NCBI GenBank assembly: GCA_045806105.1
Contig: JBJMJY010000033.1
Location: 1 to 30,541, forward strand
Direction of reading: 5' to 3'
Source: AC-32 sp045806105
Lineage (GTDB): Bacteria > Actinomycetota > Thermoleophilia > Gaiellales > Gaiellaceae
DNA: 30,541 bases
In this document: positions 1-8,382 of the stretch, one piece after another
Numbering within the stretch: position 1 is the stretch's first letter
How the letters are laid out: each line of letters begins with the position of its first letter
The notes under the pieces: model-generated
What the model saw: the letters and a program-made list of their open reading frames with translations, nothing else
Told to the model about the DNA's origin: nothing
The model's database searches: none
Translations under genes and position numbers: made by a program

Positions 1-86
1 TGATCGCCTCGGCCGGTCTGAACCTCGCGCTGATCGGTCCGTTCGACGACGCGGAGCCGTTCGAGCAGCTGCTACAGAGTCGCTAG
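1..86 (+). CDS. C-terminal fragment of an unidentified protein (5' end outside window)
   Basis: The frame that begins at base 3 is open from the window edge to a TAG at 84-86. It reads about 27 residues, ending in ...FDDAEPFEQLLQSR. The fragment is too short to identify. It is included because codon use matches the other genes and because the minus-strand gene that ends here also stops inside this short stretch, which suggests two convergent genes overlapping by 15 bp (72-86). It could be a chance open frame. Confidence 0.45.
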   Translation, partial: IASAGLNLALIGPFDDAEPFEQLLQSR

Positions 87-515
87 GTCCGCCTCGAGGT
101 GCTCGCGGTCCTTGGTTCCCGCGACCCGAGCCGCCAGCTCCCGGGCCGCCGCCGCGTGGCGGCCTGCCTCATCCGCGTGGCCGGCGAGCGCATTGGCCCG
201 CGCGAGGGCCTCATGGGCGTAGGGCAGATCCCAGTCCTCGAGGGCCTCGGGATGCGACTCGCAGATCTCGAGACACCGGCGCGCGTGGTGCAGCGCGGGC
301 TCCTCGCGTCCCAGGACGACGTAGACGCGTGACAGCTGCCACTCGCTCCGCGCCCGGTTTGCTGCGGTGCCGACCTGCATCCAGTGGTACGCCGAGGCGT
401 GCGCAGTGTGAACCAGCTCGTCCTCTTGCTCGGAGGTCCGCGCCGGAAGCTCCATCAGCTTCCACGCGCCGTTGAAGAGGTCGACGCCCAGCCGACGCTC
501 CTCTTCCGGCGTCAT
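72..515 (-). CDS. Small helical-repeat (TPR-like) protein, 147 aa, coupled to acetyl-CoA synthetase
   Basis: The protein begins MTPEEERRLG and is made of alternating amphipathic helices. The segments RSEWQLSRVYVVLGREEPA (about residues 65-85) and PYAHEALARANALAGHADEA (about 105-125) have the small/large residue spacing of TPR helix pairs. There is no signal peptide or membrane segment, so it is probably cytosolic. Its ATG shares one base with the TGA of the upstream acetyl-CoA synthetase gene (TGATG, 513-517), so translation is probably coupled. The partner and role are unknown; a binding or scaffold role is only a guess from TPR folds in general. The gene is the last of the minus-strand acetate unit and its end overlaps the plus-strand fragment at the window edge by 15 bp. 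Confidence 0.75.
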   Translation of the reverse strand: MTPEEERRLGVDLFNGAWKLMELPARTSEQEDELVHTAHASAYHWMQVGTAANRARSEWQLSRVYVVLGREEPALHHARRCLEICESHPEALEDWDLPYAHEALARANALAGHADEAGRHAAAARELAARVAGTKDREHLEADLATL

Positions 516-2482
516 CAGTCCTCCTTGGACTGCTCGGAGGTGGCTCGCTCCTGAATCTCCGACACGACGGCCGGATCGGCGAGCGTGGTCGTGTCGCCGA
601 GCTCGCGCTCCTCGGCCACGTCGCGCAACAGCCGCCGCATGATCTTGCCGCTGCGGGTCTTCGGCAGCTCGGGCGTGAACACGATGTTCGCCGGCTTCGC
701 GATCGGGCCGATCTTCTCGGCCACGTGGTTGCGCAGCTCCTCGAGCATCTCGACCGAGCCGTCCTCGCAGCCCTTGAGCGTCACGTACGCGACGATCGCC
801 TGGCCGGTGCGCTCGTCCTTGCGGCCACACACCGCGGCCTCGGCCACGCCCGGATGGTCGACCAGCGCGCTCTCGACCTCGATCGTCGAGATCCGGTGGC
901 CGGAGACGTTCATCACGTCGTCCACGCGCCCGAGCAGCCAGAAGTCGCCGTCCTCGTCGATCCGGGCGCCGTCGCCGGCGAAGTAGACCTCCTCGTACTT
1001 CGACCAGTACGTCTCCCGGTAGCGGTCGTCCGCCTGGTAGATCCCGCGCAGCATCGCGGGCCACGGGCGCCGCAGGACGAGGTAGCCGCCCCCGCCCGGG
1101 CCGACCTCGTTGCCCTGCTCGTCGAAGATCGCGGCGTCCACGCCGGGGAAGGGCCTGGTCGCCGAGCCGGGCTTGAGCGTGGTCACCCCAGGGAGCGGCG
1201 TGATCATGATCATCCCGGTCTCCGTCTGCCACCAGGTGTCGACGACCGGCGTGCGGTCGCCGCCGATGTGCTCGCGGTACCAGACCCAGGCCTCGGGGTT
1301 GATCGGCTCGCCGACCGAGCCGAGCAGCCGCAGCGAGGAGAGGTCGTGCTGCGCGGCGTACTCGGGGCCCCACTTCATGTGGGTGCGGATCGCCGTCGGC
1401 GCCGTGTAGAGGATGTCCACCTGGTAGCGCTCGACGATCGCCCACCAGCGGTCCTTGTCGGGGTAGTTCGGGACGCCCTCGTACAGCACGCTGGTGGTGC
1501 CGTTGCAGAGCGGCCCGTAGACGATGTAGCTGTGCCCGGTGACCCAGCCGATGTCGGCCGCGCACCAGTAGACCGAGTCGGGCTGGACGTCGAAGATGTA
1601 GTAGTGGGTGGTGGCCGTGCCGACGAGGTAGCCGGCCGTGGTGTGGGCGATCCCCTTCGGCTTGGCGGTCGTGCCGCTCGTGTAGAGCAGGTAGAGCAGG
1701 TCCTCGGAGTCCATCGGCTCGCACGGGCACGACGCCGCGTCGTCGGGCTCGTCGGCGACGAGCTCGTGCCACCAGTGGTCACGGCCGTCGGTCCAGTCGA
1801 CCTCGCTGCCGGTGCGTCGCAGGACGACGGCGTGCTCGACGCCGGGCGCGCGTGAGAGCGCCTCGTCGGCGTTCCGCTTGAGCGGCACCTTGCCGCCGTT
1901 GCGCAGGCCCTCGTCCTGCGTGATCAGCACCTCGCAGCCCATGTCGTTCAGGCGATCGGCGAGCGCGTCGGCCGAGAAGCCGCCGAAGACGACCGTGTGC
2001 GGCGCGCCGAGCCGTGCGCAGGCCAGCATCGCAACCGGCGCCTCCGGGACCATCCCGAGGTAGATCCCGACCGGCGTGCCCTTCCCGACGCCGAGCTTCT
2101 TCAGGGCATTGGCGAGCTTGACGACCTCGCCCTGCAGGTCGGCGTAGGTGATCGTCCGCCGCTCGTCCTCCGGCTCGCCCTCCCAGTGGTAGGCGACCTT
2201 GTCGCCCCGGCCGGCCTCGACGTGGCGGTCGACGCAGTTGTAGGCGACGTTCAGCTTGCCGCCGAGGTACCACTTCGCGTACGGCGGCTCCCACTCGTAG
2301 AGCTGCGTGAAGTCCTCGAACCACGACACGCGTTTACGCGCCTCGGTCTCCCAGAACTCCTCGAAGTCCCGCTCGTAGATCTCGGGCTGGGCATTCGCCT
2401 GCTCGGCGAACTCGGGCGGCGGCGGGTACCGCCGCTCCTCGAGCAGGATGGTCTCGATCGCCGGTTGACTCGCCATCGCCAT
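515..2482 (-). CDS. acs: Acetyl-CoA synthetase (AMP-forming)
   Basis: This enzyme activates acetate with ATP and CoA to acetyl-CoA through acetyl-AMP in the cytosol. At 655 residues it is the normal length for Acs. The adenylation P-loop motif YTSGTTAKPKG begins at Y267, the acetate-pocket motif WWQTETG at W417, and the C-terminal PKTRSGKIMRR motif places the catalytic, acetylatable lysine at K613. The N-terminal EFWETEARKRVSWF stretch is also typical of Acs rather than of longer-chain acyl-CoA ligases. The P-loop reads TTAKPKG where many family members have STGKPKG. The start is the first of two in-frame ATGs (MAMA), with AGGA about 8 bases upstream. It lies 7 bp behind the acetate transporter gene and overlaps the next gene by one base, so the three probably form one transcript. 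Acetylation control at K613 is known for the family, but no acetyltransferase or deacetylase is visible here. Confidence 0.97.
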   Translation of the reverse strand: MAMASQPAIETILLEERRYPPPPEFAEQANAQPEIYERDFEEFWETEARKRVSWFEDFTQLYEWEPPYAKWYLGGKLNVAYNCVDRHVEAGRGDKVAYHWEGEPEDERRTITYADLQGEVVKLANALKKLGVGKGTPVGIYLGMVPEAPVAMLACARLGAPHTVVFGGFSADALADRLNDMGCEVLITQDEGLRNGGKVPLKRNADEALSRAPGVEHAVVLRRTGSEVDWTDGRDHWWHELVADEPDDAASCPCEPMDSEDLLYLLYTSGTTAKPKGIAHTTAGYLVGTATTHYYIFDVQPDSVYWCAADIGWVTGHSYIVYGPLCNGTTSVLYEGVPNYPDKDRWWAIVERYQVDILYTAPTAIRTHMKWGPEYAAQHDLSSLRLLGSVGEPINPEAWVWYREHIGGDRTPVVDTWWQTETGMIMITPLPGVTTLKPGSATRPFPGVDAAIFDEQGNEVGPGGGGYLVLRRPWPAMLRGIYQADDRYRETYWSKYEEVYFAGDGARIDEDGDFWLLGRVDDVMNVSGHRISTIEVESALVDHPGVAEAAVCGRKDERTGQAIVAYVTLKGCEDGSVEMLEELRNHVAEKIGPIAKPANIVFTPELPKTRSGKIMRRLLRDVAEERELGDTTTLADPAVVSEIQERATSEQSKED

Positions 2483-2489
2483 CGGGATC

Positions 2490-3173
2490 CTAAGCGTGCG
2501 CCGGGGATCCGAACCGGTTGAACACCGGCAGGCGGCCCCAGAGCGGCCCGCCGACCGGAAGCACGACTCGTTCGGCTGATAGGCCGTTCAGGACGCCGGC
2601 CGCCGACGTGTACCACGCCACGCCCGCGGTGACGATCCCCGCCCAGCCGCCGGCGTGCGTGAGCCACGCGCTGCCGCCATGCGCCTCGGTGAAGAACCCC
2701 GCCGTGAGCAGGCATTCCGTGATCTGCAGCGTCAGGAAGACCATGAAGACGGCAATGGTCACCTTCGTGCTCGAGATCAGCATGTAGAAGTTGAAGATCG
2801 AGAACGCGAGCAGGAACCAGGCGAGCGCGTTCAGCAGGCTCGGCCCCTGAACCGCCTCGGCCGCCGTCTTCGAGACGAGCACGAGCGTGACGAAGAACCC
2901 GAGCGCCATCCAGAAGCCGCCGTAGGTCGAGAAGGCGGTCGCGCCGAACACGTTGCGGTTGCGGAACTCCCACATCCCGGCGAGCAGCTGCGTCAGCCCG
3001 CCGTAGAAGAAGGCGAGCCCGAGCCACGAGATGTCGGGGATGAACGACGCGTTGTGGCCGCTCAGGATGAAGGTCGTCAGCGCGAACGCCGCGAGCCCGA
3101 GCGGAGCCGGGTCGGCGACGGGCACGAACTCCACGAGCGTCGGCCGGGCGCGTTCCTCAGCGAGCACAGCCAT
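2490..3173 (-). CDS. satP: Acetate/succinate permease, GPR1/FUN34/YaaH (SatP) family
   Basis: The 227-residue protein has about six hydrophobic helices and the family signature near the N-terminus, ADPAPLGLAAFALTTF (compare NPAPLGL). The second conserved block, FYGGLTQLLAGMWEF, follows at about residues 57-71. Members of this family move acetate or succinate with protons across the cytoplasmic membrane. The gene sits 7 bp ahead of the acetyl-CoA synthetase gene, the usual pairing of uptake with activation, which makes acetate the likely substrate. The ATG at 3171-3173 is preceded by a near-perfect ribosome binding site, AAGGAGG (minus strand, 3187-3181), one of the strongest in the window. 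A 114-nt leader separates it from the peptidase gene upstream. Confidence 0.93.
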   Translation of the reverse strand: MAVLAEERARPTLVEFVPVADPAPLGLAAFALTTFILSGHNASFIPDISWLGLAFFYGGLTQLLAGMWEFRNRNVFGATAFSTYGGFWMALGFFVTLVLVSKTAAEAVQGPSLLNALAWFLLAFSIFNFYMLISSTKVTIAVFMVFLTLQITECLLTAGFFTEAHGGSAWLTHAGGWAGIVTAGVAWYTSAAGVLNGLSAERVVLPVGGPLWGRLPVFNRFGSPAHA

Positions 3174-3287
3174 GGGAAAACCTCCTTGTGCCGCGCCCTC
3201 GGGGCCTGCCTCCCGAAGGAGTCGGCTTCGAGTTGTCGCCCGATCGATCGGGCTAGGTTCGAGTACCCGCCCGGCGCTCGTTTAACC
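3174..3287 (-). promoter_or_regulatory. Leader of the acetate operon with a 16-bp palindrome and a UUCG hairpin
   Basis: This stretch lies between the M24 peptidase stop and the transporter start. It contains a perfect 16-bp palindrome, GCCCGATCGATCGGGC (3238-3253). Closer to the start, on the minus strand, is a hairpin whose four-base CTCC/GGAG stem (3210-3213 with 3218-3221) is capped by a TTCG loop, and then the AAGGAGG ribosome binding site at 3181-3187. The palindrome could be an operator or an RNA stem. I do not recognise a known riboswitch class and I cannot place a convincing -35/-10 pair. Confidence 0.45.
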
Positions 3288-4424
3288 CTAGGGTGCGAGG
3301 TCGTACGGGTAGTCCGTCAGCACCTCGGCCCCGTTCTGGGTCACGAGCACGATGTCCTCGAGCCGGCAGCCGCCGTGGCCGTGCCGGTAGAGACCCGGCT
3401 CGACGGCAATCACGTCGCCGGCAACGAGCTCACCCGGTGAACGGCCCAGCGTCGGCTCCTCGTGGACCTCGAGCCCGACGCCGTGGCCGAGCGAGTGGTA
3501 GAAGCCGTCCTGGAGCACCTCGCCCGGCTGCTTCGAGCGCAGCGTCGGATAGCCCTTCTCCTCGAAGACGTCGCAGGTGATCTTGAACAGGTCGGTGCCG
3601 GGGATCCCCGGCTTGACCGCTGCGACCGAGCGGTCGAGCGCCTCCTTGCAGAGCTTCTGCCACTCGAGCAGCTCGTCGGAGGGCGTGCCGACCACGAAGA
3701 CGCGCGTCATGTCGGTGAAGCAACCCGAGTCGCGGTCGCGCGGGAAGAGGTCGAGGCAGATCGGCTCGTCGGGCGCGATCGGGCCGGAGCCCATGTCGTG
3801 GCCGACAGCGGTCTGCGCGCCGTGGGAGACGATGAACTCGTCCGCAAAGGCGCCGTTCTCGGTGAACGCCTGCTCGACCGCGAGCTTGAGCCGCTCGCAG
3901 GTGAGCTGCTCGCCGTCCAGCAGCAGGCTGCCGTTCTGGCGCTCGGCCGAGCGGAGCAGCTCGCGGGCCGCGTCCATCGCAGCTTCGGCGGCGCGCTGGG
4001 CCCGCCGGATCCCGGCGAGCTCGGCGTCGTTCTTCACGCGCCGGCGCCGGACGAAGTGCTCGCGGTCGGCCGTGACCTCGATCCCGTTCGCACGCAGGTG
4101 GTCGGCGACCTGGAGCGGGAAGGTCGAGGGCACGACGGCCCGCTCGATGCCGAAGCGCCGCGCCGCGCGCAGGATCACCTCGAGCTCGATCTCCTCGCGC
4201 GGGAGCCCCTGGGCGTAGAGCTCGTCGATCCCGAGCTCCTCGAAGGGCAACGCGTTCAGGTCCGGGGCGACCTCGGCGAGGCGGTCGAGCTCGAAGGAGC
4301 TCAGGACCACGCACCGCTCGCCGCCCTGCTCCGCGTAGAGGAACGGATCCGGGACCGCCAGCGGCACCTCGTGCCGCATCTCCGGCGAGCGGATGGTGTC
4401 GGCGTAGATGAGGACGTCTGCCAC
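3288..4424 (-). CDS. M24-family metallopeptidase (Xaa-Pro aminopeptidase/dipeptidase-like)
   Basis: The 378-residue protein has a creatinase-like N-terminal domain (about 1-130) and a pita-bread M24 domain (about 135-375). The five dinuclear-metal ligands are all visible: D225 in CLDLFPRD, D238 in CFTDMTR, H314 in SLGHGVGLEVHEEP, E342 in AVEPGLY and E356 in CRLEDIVLV. Such enzymes cleave an N-terminal residue ahead of proline, or hydrolyse Xaa-Pro dipeptides, in the cytosol. The ligand set does not distinguish the two. The start is a GTG at 4422-4424 with no strong ribosome binding site. Only 31 bp separate it from the divergent amidohydrolase gene, so the two may share a promoter region. No signal peptide is seen. 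Confidence 0.9.
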   Translation of the reverse strand: MADVLIYADTIRSPEMRHEVPLAVPDPFLYAEQGGERCVVLSSFELDRLAEVAPDLNALPFEELGIDELYAQGLPREEIELEVILRAARRFGIERAVVPSTFPLQVADHLRANGIEVTADREHFVRRRRVKNDAELAGIRRAQRAAEAAMDAARELLRSAERQNGSLLLDGEQLTCERLKLAVEQAFTENGAFADEFIVSHGAQTAVGHDMGSGPIAPDEPICLDLFPRDRDSGCFTDMTRVFVVGTPSDELLEWQKLCKEALDRSVAAVKPGIPGTDLFKITCDVFEEKGYPTLRSKQPGEVLQDGFYHSLGHGVGLEVHEEPTLGRSPGELVAGDVIAVEPGLYRHGHGGCRLEDIVLVTQNGAEVLTDYPYDLAP

Positions 4425-4455
4425 GGCGGCCCGGATCGTACATCTAGACTCGCGA

Positions 4456-5685
4456 ATGGTGGAGGACGTCCTCGAGAAGGCGCAGTTGCTGATCGCCGGC
4501 TACGACGAAGAGCTGGCGCGCGAGCTGCCCGAGGACGCGGAGATCTTCGACGCCCACGTCCACCTCGGCCACGACATCGACGGCATGACCGGGGTCTATG
4601 AGGATCTCGAGCGGATCAACGAGCACTACGGGATCTCGCGCTGCTTCATGTTCTGCATGGACGAGGTCGACCGGCACCCCGCCTTCCGCGCCGCGAACGA
4701 TCGCACGCTCGCGTACGCGGCGCGCTCCGGGGGCCGGCTGATCCCCTTCGTCCGGCTCGACCTCGCGGAGGAGCCGATCGAAGAGGCGACTCGCTGTCTC
4801 GACCTCGGCGCGCGCGGGATCAAGCTGCACCCGCGGGCGCAGCGCTTCCTGCTGAACGACGAGCGGCTAGCGCCGGTCTTCGAGCTGGCGGCCGAGCGCG
4901 GCGTGCCGATCCTGATCCACGGCGGCCGCGGCCTCCCTCCGATCGCCGACCACCTGCACCGGCTGGTCGAGCGCTACCCGGGATCGCAGCTGATCATCGC
5001 GCACGCGGGAATCGCCGATCTGGGCTCGCTCGCCGCCCACTTCGCCGGCACGGCGGGCGTCTTCTTCGACACCTCCGTCTGGAGCCCGATCGACCTCCTC
5101 AGCCTCTACCACCTCGTCTCGCCCGAGCAGGTCGTCTACGCGTCCGACTACCCCTACGGGCAGCAGCCGAGCTCGCTGCTGATCGCGGTGCGGACGGCGC
5201 GGGTCGCGGGGCTCGACGACGAGCAGCTGCGGACGATGCTCCACGGCACCGCGACGCGCATCGCCGACGGCGAGCCGCCCGTCGAGCCGACGCCGCCGAT
5301 CGGGAGCGAGACCTTCGCCCAGCCGATGGCGTTCGCCCGCATCCACCAGTACTTGTCGATGGCCACGCCGCTCCTCTGGACGCGGCAGGCGGACACGATC
5401 GGCGTCCTCGGGCTCGCGCTCAACGCGTGTGCCGACCGCGACGGGCACCAGGAGGAGCGCGAGCGGATCCGAGAGCTGATCGAGGCGGCGCGCGACCTCT
5501 GGCGCGTGCTTCCCGAGGTCGAGGACGAGGGCGAGCAGCGGATCGTCAGCCGCACGACGTTTCGTCTCGTCCACCTGGCGGACATCCTGGCGGTGACAAG
5601 CGGCGCCCGAGGAGGCGATACCTTGCGCGAGCGGCGCACGCAGATGCCCATGACACAGTTCCCGACGGCGAAACCAAACGCGTAG
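4456..5685 (+). CDS. Amidohydrolase-2 family metal-dependent hydrolase with a C-terminal extension
   Basis: The N-terminal 270 residues form an amidohydrolase barrel of the TatD/aminocarboxymuconate-semialdehyde decarboxylase type. Visible elements are D32-A-H34-V-H36, GIKLHP with K123 and H125, H155 in LIHGG, H183 in IIAHAG and D231 in YASDYPYG. Families of this type hydrolyse or decarboxylate small ring or amide compounds. Residues about 280-409 form an extra domain I do not recognise. The ATG at 4456 is preferred over an in-frame start at 4408, which would run into the divergent peptidase gene. The stop is one base before the GTG of the molybdenum hydroxylase 2Fe-2S gene, so the enzyme may act in the same pathway. 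The substrate is unknown. Confidence 0.82.
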   Translation: MVEDVLEKAQLLIAGYDEELARELPEDAEIFDAHVHLGHDIDGMTGVYEDLERINEHYGISRCFMFCMDEVDRHPAFRAANDRTLAYAARSGGRLIPFVRLDLAEEPIEEATRCLDLGARGIKLHPRAQRFLLNDERLAPVFELAAERGVPILIHGGRGLPPIADHLHRLVERYPGSQLIIAHAGIADLGSLAAHFAGTAGVFFDTSVWSPIDLLSLYHLVSPEQVVYASDYPYGQQPSSLLIAVRTARVAGLDDEQLRTMLHGTATRIADGEPPVEPTPPIGSETFAQPMAFARIHQYLSMATPLLWTRQADTIGVLGLALNACADRDGHQEERERIRELIEAARDLWRVLPEVEDEGEQRIVSRTTFRLVHLADILAVTSGARGGDTLRERRTQMPMTQFPTAKPNA

Positions 5686-5686
5686 C

Positions 5687-6130
5687 GTGGTGCTTAGCCT
5701 CCACGTCAACGGAGCCGTGCTCGAGGTGGCCGAGCCGCCCGTCGGCCGCACCCTCGCCGAGACGCTGCGCGACGACCTCGGCCTCACCGGCACCAAGGTC
5801 GCCTGCGCCGAGGGACACTGCGGCGCCTGCACGGTGCAGCTCGACGGCGTGCCGGTGCTCTCGTGCATCACGCTCGTGCACACCGTCGGCGACCGCGAGG
5901 TGACGACGATCGAGGGCCTGCAGGATCACCGGCTCGTGGACGCGTTCGTGCGCGCCGACGCGCTGCAGTGCGGCTTCTGCACGCCCGGGCAGATCGTGTC
6001 GGCGGCGGCGCTCCTGGAGGCCGAGCCGGAGCCTACGCCGGAGCGTGTGCGCCACGCGATGGCGGGAAACCTCTGCCGTTGCGGCGCGTACCCCAGGATC
6101 GAGGAGGCCGTACTGACGTGGCGCGACTGA
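5687..6130 (+). CDS. 2Fe-2S subunit of a xanthine dehydrogenase-family molybdenum hydroxylase
   Basis: The 147-residue subunit carries both 2Fe-2S clusters of the family. The plant-ferredoxin cluster uses C40, C45, C48 and C60 (CAEGHCGAC and a later Cys); the second, helical-domain cluster uses C95, C98, C130 and C132 (CGFC and CRC). It passes electrons from the molybdenum centre to the FAD subunit. The start is one of two tandem GTG codons (5687 or 5690). There is no Tat signal, unlike periplasmic PaoA-type subunits, so a cytosolic complex is likely. The stop overlaps the start of the large subunit by 13 bp. Gene order here is small, large, medium. Confidence 0.95.
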   Translation: MVLSLHVNGAVLEVAEPPVGRTLAETLRDDLGLTGTKVACAEGHCGACTVQLDGVPVLSCITLVHTVGDREVTTIEGLQDHRLVDAFVRADALQCGFCTPGQIVSAAALLEAEPEPTPERVRHAMAGNLCRCGAYPRIEEAVLTWRD

Positions 6131-8382
6131 TTCGCACCGAGAAGGAAGTCGAGGGCAGGTACACCGAGCAGTGGATCGTGGTCGAGGGCGATGACGCCGT
6201 CGACCAGTGGCCGGACGGGCCGGGCAAGGTCGTCGGGCAGCCGGCGCCGCGCCAGGATGGCCACCAGCGGGCGCGCGGCCAGGCGCAGTTCACCGCCGAC
6301 CTCCAGCTACCGGGGATGCTGCACGCGGCCGTGCTGCGCTCGCCTCACGCGCACGCGCGTGTGACGAAGCTCGACCTGAGCGGCGCGCTCGAGCTGCCGG
6401 GCGTGCTCGGCGCGATCGGCCCGGAGGACTGCCATGTCCTGCAGACGGAGCCGGGCTTCCACGGGGCGCCCATCGCAGCCGTCGCGGCCGACAGCTTCTC
6501 GCGCGCGCGAGAGGCGCTCTCGCGAATCGCGATCGAGTACGAGGAGCTCGAGCCGCTGCTCGATCCGGAGGAGGCCGTGCGGCGGGGATCGCTGCACGAC
6601 GACGAGCCGCGGCGCTACGAGCGCGGCGACGTCGATGCGGCGCTCGCGGGCGCCGACGTCGTCGTCGAGGCCGAGTACCGCACGCAAACGGTGCTGCACA
6701 ACTCGATGGAGACGCACCAGTCGGTCGTCCGCTGGGAGGGCGACACCCTCGAGGTCTACATCTCGACGCAGTTCATCTGGGGGGTTCGTGACTCGATCTC
6801 GGAGCAGCTCGATCTGCCGCAAGACCGCGTGCGCGTGGTCTGCAACTACATGGGCGGCGGCTTCGGCTCGAAGAACGGCCCCGGCGACTACACCTACATC
6901 GCGATCGCACTCGCGGACAAGACCGGCCGCCCGGTTCGCTGCGCGCTCACGCGGCGCGAGGAGAACCTCGCCACCGGGAACCGCAACGCAACGATCCAGC
7001 GCATCCGCGCCGGCGCGCGCTCCGACGGAACGCTCGTCGCGCTGGAGGGCGAGTTCGTCAACGCCGTCGGCTGGGCTGGCTGGTCGGGCCCGACGTACGG
7101 GCCGATGGAGATGCTCTATGCCTGCGAGAGCGTCAGCACGCTGACCTACGGCGCGAAGCTGAACCTGCCGCCGAACGCGGCCTTCCGCGCGCCCGGGTTC
7201 GTGGAGGGCACGTTCGGCCTCGAGTGTGTCCTCGACGAGCTTGCGAGCCGGCTCGAGGTCGACCCCCTCGAACTGCGGCGGCGCAACCACGCAGACAAGG
7301 ATCTCGTCGACGGCCGGCCGTTCTCGTCGAAAAACCTGCTCGAGTGCTACCGCCGCGCGGAGCCGCACTGGGCGCGACGCGACGAGATGCGGGCGCGCTC
7401 GGAGGGCCCGGTTCGCCGCGGAACCGGCCTGGCGAGCCAGATCTGGTACGGCGGCGGCGGCCCGCCCTCCTACGCGGGGGTGCGCGTCGGCTCCGACGGC
7501 TACGCGACGGTGCTGACCGCGATGCAGGACATCGGCACCGGCACGCGCACCGCGATGGCGCAGATCGCCGCCGAGGAGCTCGGCCTGCCGCTCGACCGCG
7601 TGCGCGTGTCCCTCGGCGACTCCGCCCGCGGCACGTACGCGTCCGTCTCGGCCGGCTCGTCGACCACGCCCTCGATGGGGCCTGCGGTGCGCGCGGCGGC
7701 GGCCGACGCTGCGCGGCAGATCATCGAGATCGCAGCGCAGCGCTACCACCTCGAGGAGCGCGTGCTCTCGTTGCGGGACGGCCGGGTCGTGAGCGCCGAC
7801 GGCGGCTCGTGGCCGCTCGAGGAGGTGACGGGACTGCTCGAGGACGCCCAGATCACCGGCAAGGGCGCGCGCGGCCCGAACCCGACTGGCATGCGCGTGC
7901 TCACGTTCGGGATTCAGGTCGCAGAGGTCGCGGTGGATGTGGAGACCGGCGAGGTGAAGGTCGAGCGGATCGCAGCGATCCACGACGTCGGCCGCGTGAT
8001 CAACCCGCTCGGGGCGCAGAGCCAGGTCGAGGGCGGGATCATCCAGGGCGTCGGTCACACGCTCTCCGAGGAGCGGCTCGTCGACCCGCAGAGCGGCCGC
8101 GTGCTGACCCAGACGCTCGACGCCTACAAGCTGCCGACGATCGCCGACGTGCCGGAGATGAAGGTCGAGCTGCTCGACATCCCGGACGAGCACCTGACGA
8201 ACCTCGGCTCGAAGGGCCTCGGCGAGCCGCCCATCGTGCCGACGGCCGCGGCGATCGTGAACGCGATCCGCGACGCGACCGGCGCCGACGTCCGTTCCTT
8301 GCCGGTGACGCGCGAGGAGATGCTGCGCGCCCTGGCCGAGGCGCGGGAACGCGAGAAGAAGCTTGCAGCTGCTCCGGCCTGA
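6118..8382 (+). CDS. Molybdopterin-binding catalytic subunit, xanthine dehydrogenase/aldehyde oxidase family
   Basis: The 754-residue subunit binds the molybdenum cofactor and hydroxylates the substrate. Visible family motifs are GGGFGSKN (Moco contact), NAAFRAPG (substrate-pocket loop), QDIGTGT, and GLGEPP with the catalytic base at E703. The AFRAPG loop rules out aerobic CO dehydrogenase form I, whose active-site loop carries a Cys (AYRCSFR). The real substrate could be an aldehyde, an aromatic CoA ester or an N-heterocycle; sequence alone does not decide. The start is GTG at 6118, inside the end of the previous gene. A longer open frame reaches back to 5863 but its first 85 residues are an Arg-rich shadow of the 2Fe-2S gene. 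The stop overlaps the FAD subunit start by 20 bp. Confidence 0.93.
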   Translation: MARLIRTEKEVEGRYTEQWIVVEGDDAVDQWPDGPGKVVGQPAPRQDGHQRARGQAQFTADLQLPGMLHAAVLRSPHAHARVTKLDLSGALELPGVLGAIGPEDCHVLQTEPGFHGAPIAAVAADSFSRAREALSRIAIEYEELEPLLDPEEAVRRGSLHDDEPRRYERGDVDAALAGADVVVEAEYRTQTVLHNSMETHQSVVRWEGDTLEVYISTQFIWGVRDSISEQLDLPQDRVRVVCNYMGGGFGSKNGPGDYTYIAIALADKTGRPVRCALTRREENLATGNRNATIQRIRAGARSDGTLVALEGEFVNAVGWAGWSGPTYGPMEMLYACESVSTLTYGAKLNLPPNAAFRAPGFVEGTFGLECVLDELASRLEVDPLELRRRNHADKDLVDGRPFSSKNLLECYRRAEPHWARRDEMRARSEGPVRRGTGLASQIWYGGGGPPSYAGVRVGSDGYATVLTAMQDIGTGTRTAMAQIAAEELGLPLDRVRVSLGDSARGTYASVSAGSSTTPSMGPAVRAAAADAARQIIEIAAQRYHLEERVLSLRDGRVVSADGGSWPLEEVTGLLEDAQITGKGARGPNPTGMRVLTFGIQVAEVAVDVETGEVKVERIAAIHDVGRVINPLGAQSQVEGGIIQGVGHTLSEERLVDPQSGRVLTQTLDAYKLPTIADVPEMKVELLDIPDEHLTNLGSKGLGEPPIVPTAAAIVNAIRDATGADVRSLPVTREEMLRALAEAREREKKLAAAPA

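Noticed and set aside
725..1855. Long plus-strand open frame opposite the acetyl-CoA synthetase gene
   Set aside because: Its translation is Arg/Val/Asp-rich with no recognisable motif, a typical antisense shadow of a high-GC gene. The same applies to the frames opposite or overlapping other genes, for example 6307-8850, 19681-21285 and 27663-29714.
3285..3294. Palindrome ACCCTAGGGT at the end of the M24 peptidase gene
   Set aside because: It is only 10 bases and overlaps coding sequence; it has no second copy and no clear role.
5863..6117. Upstream part of the open frame that holds the large Mo subunit
   Set aside because: The first 85 residues are Arg/Ala-rich and lie inside the 2Fe-2S gene in another frame. 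The GTG at 6118 gives the correct family start.
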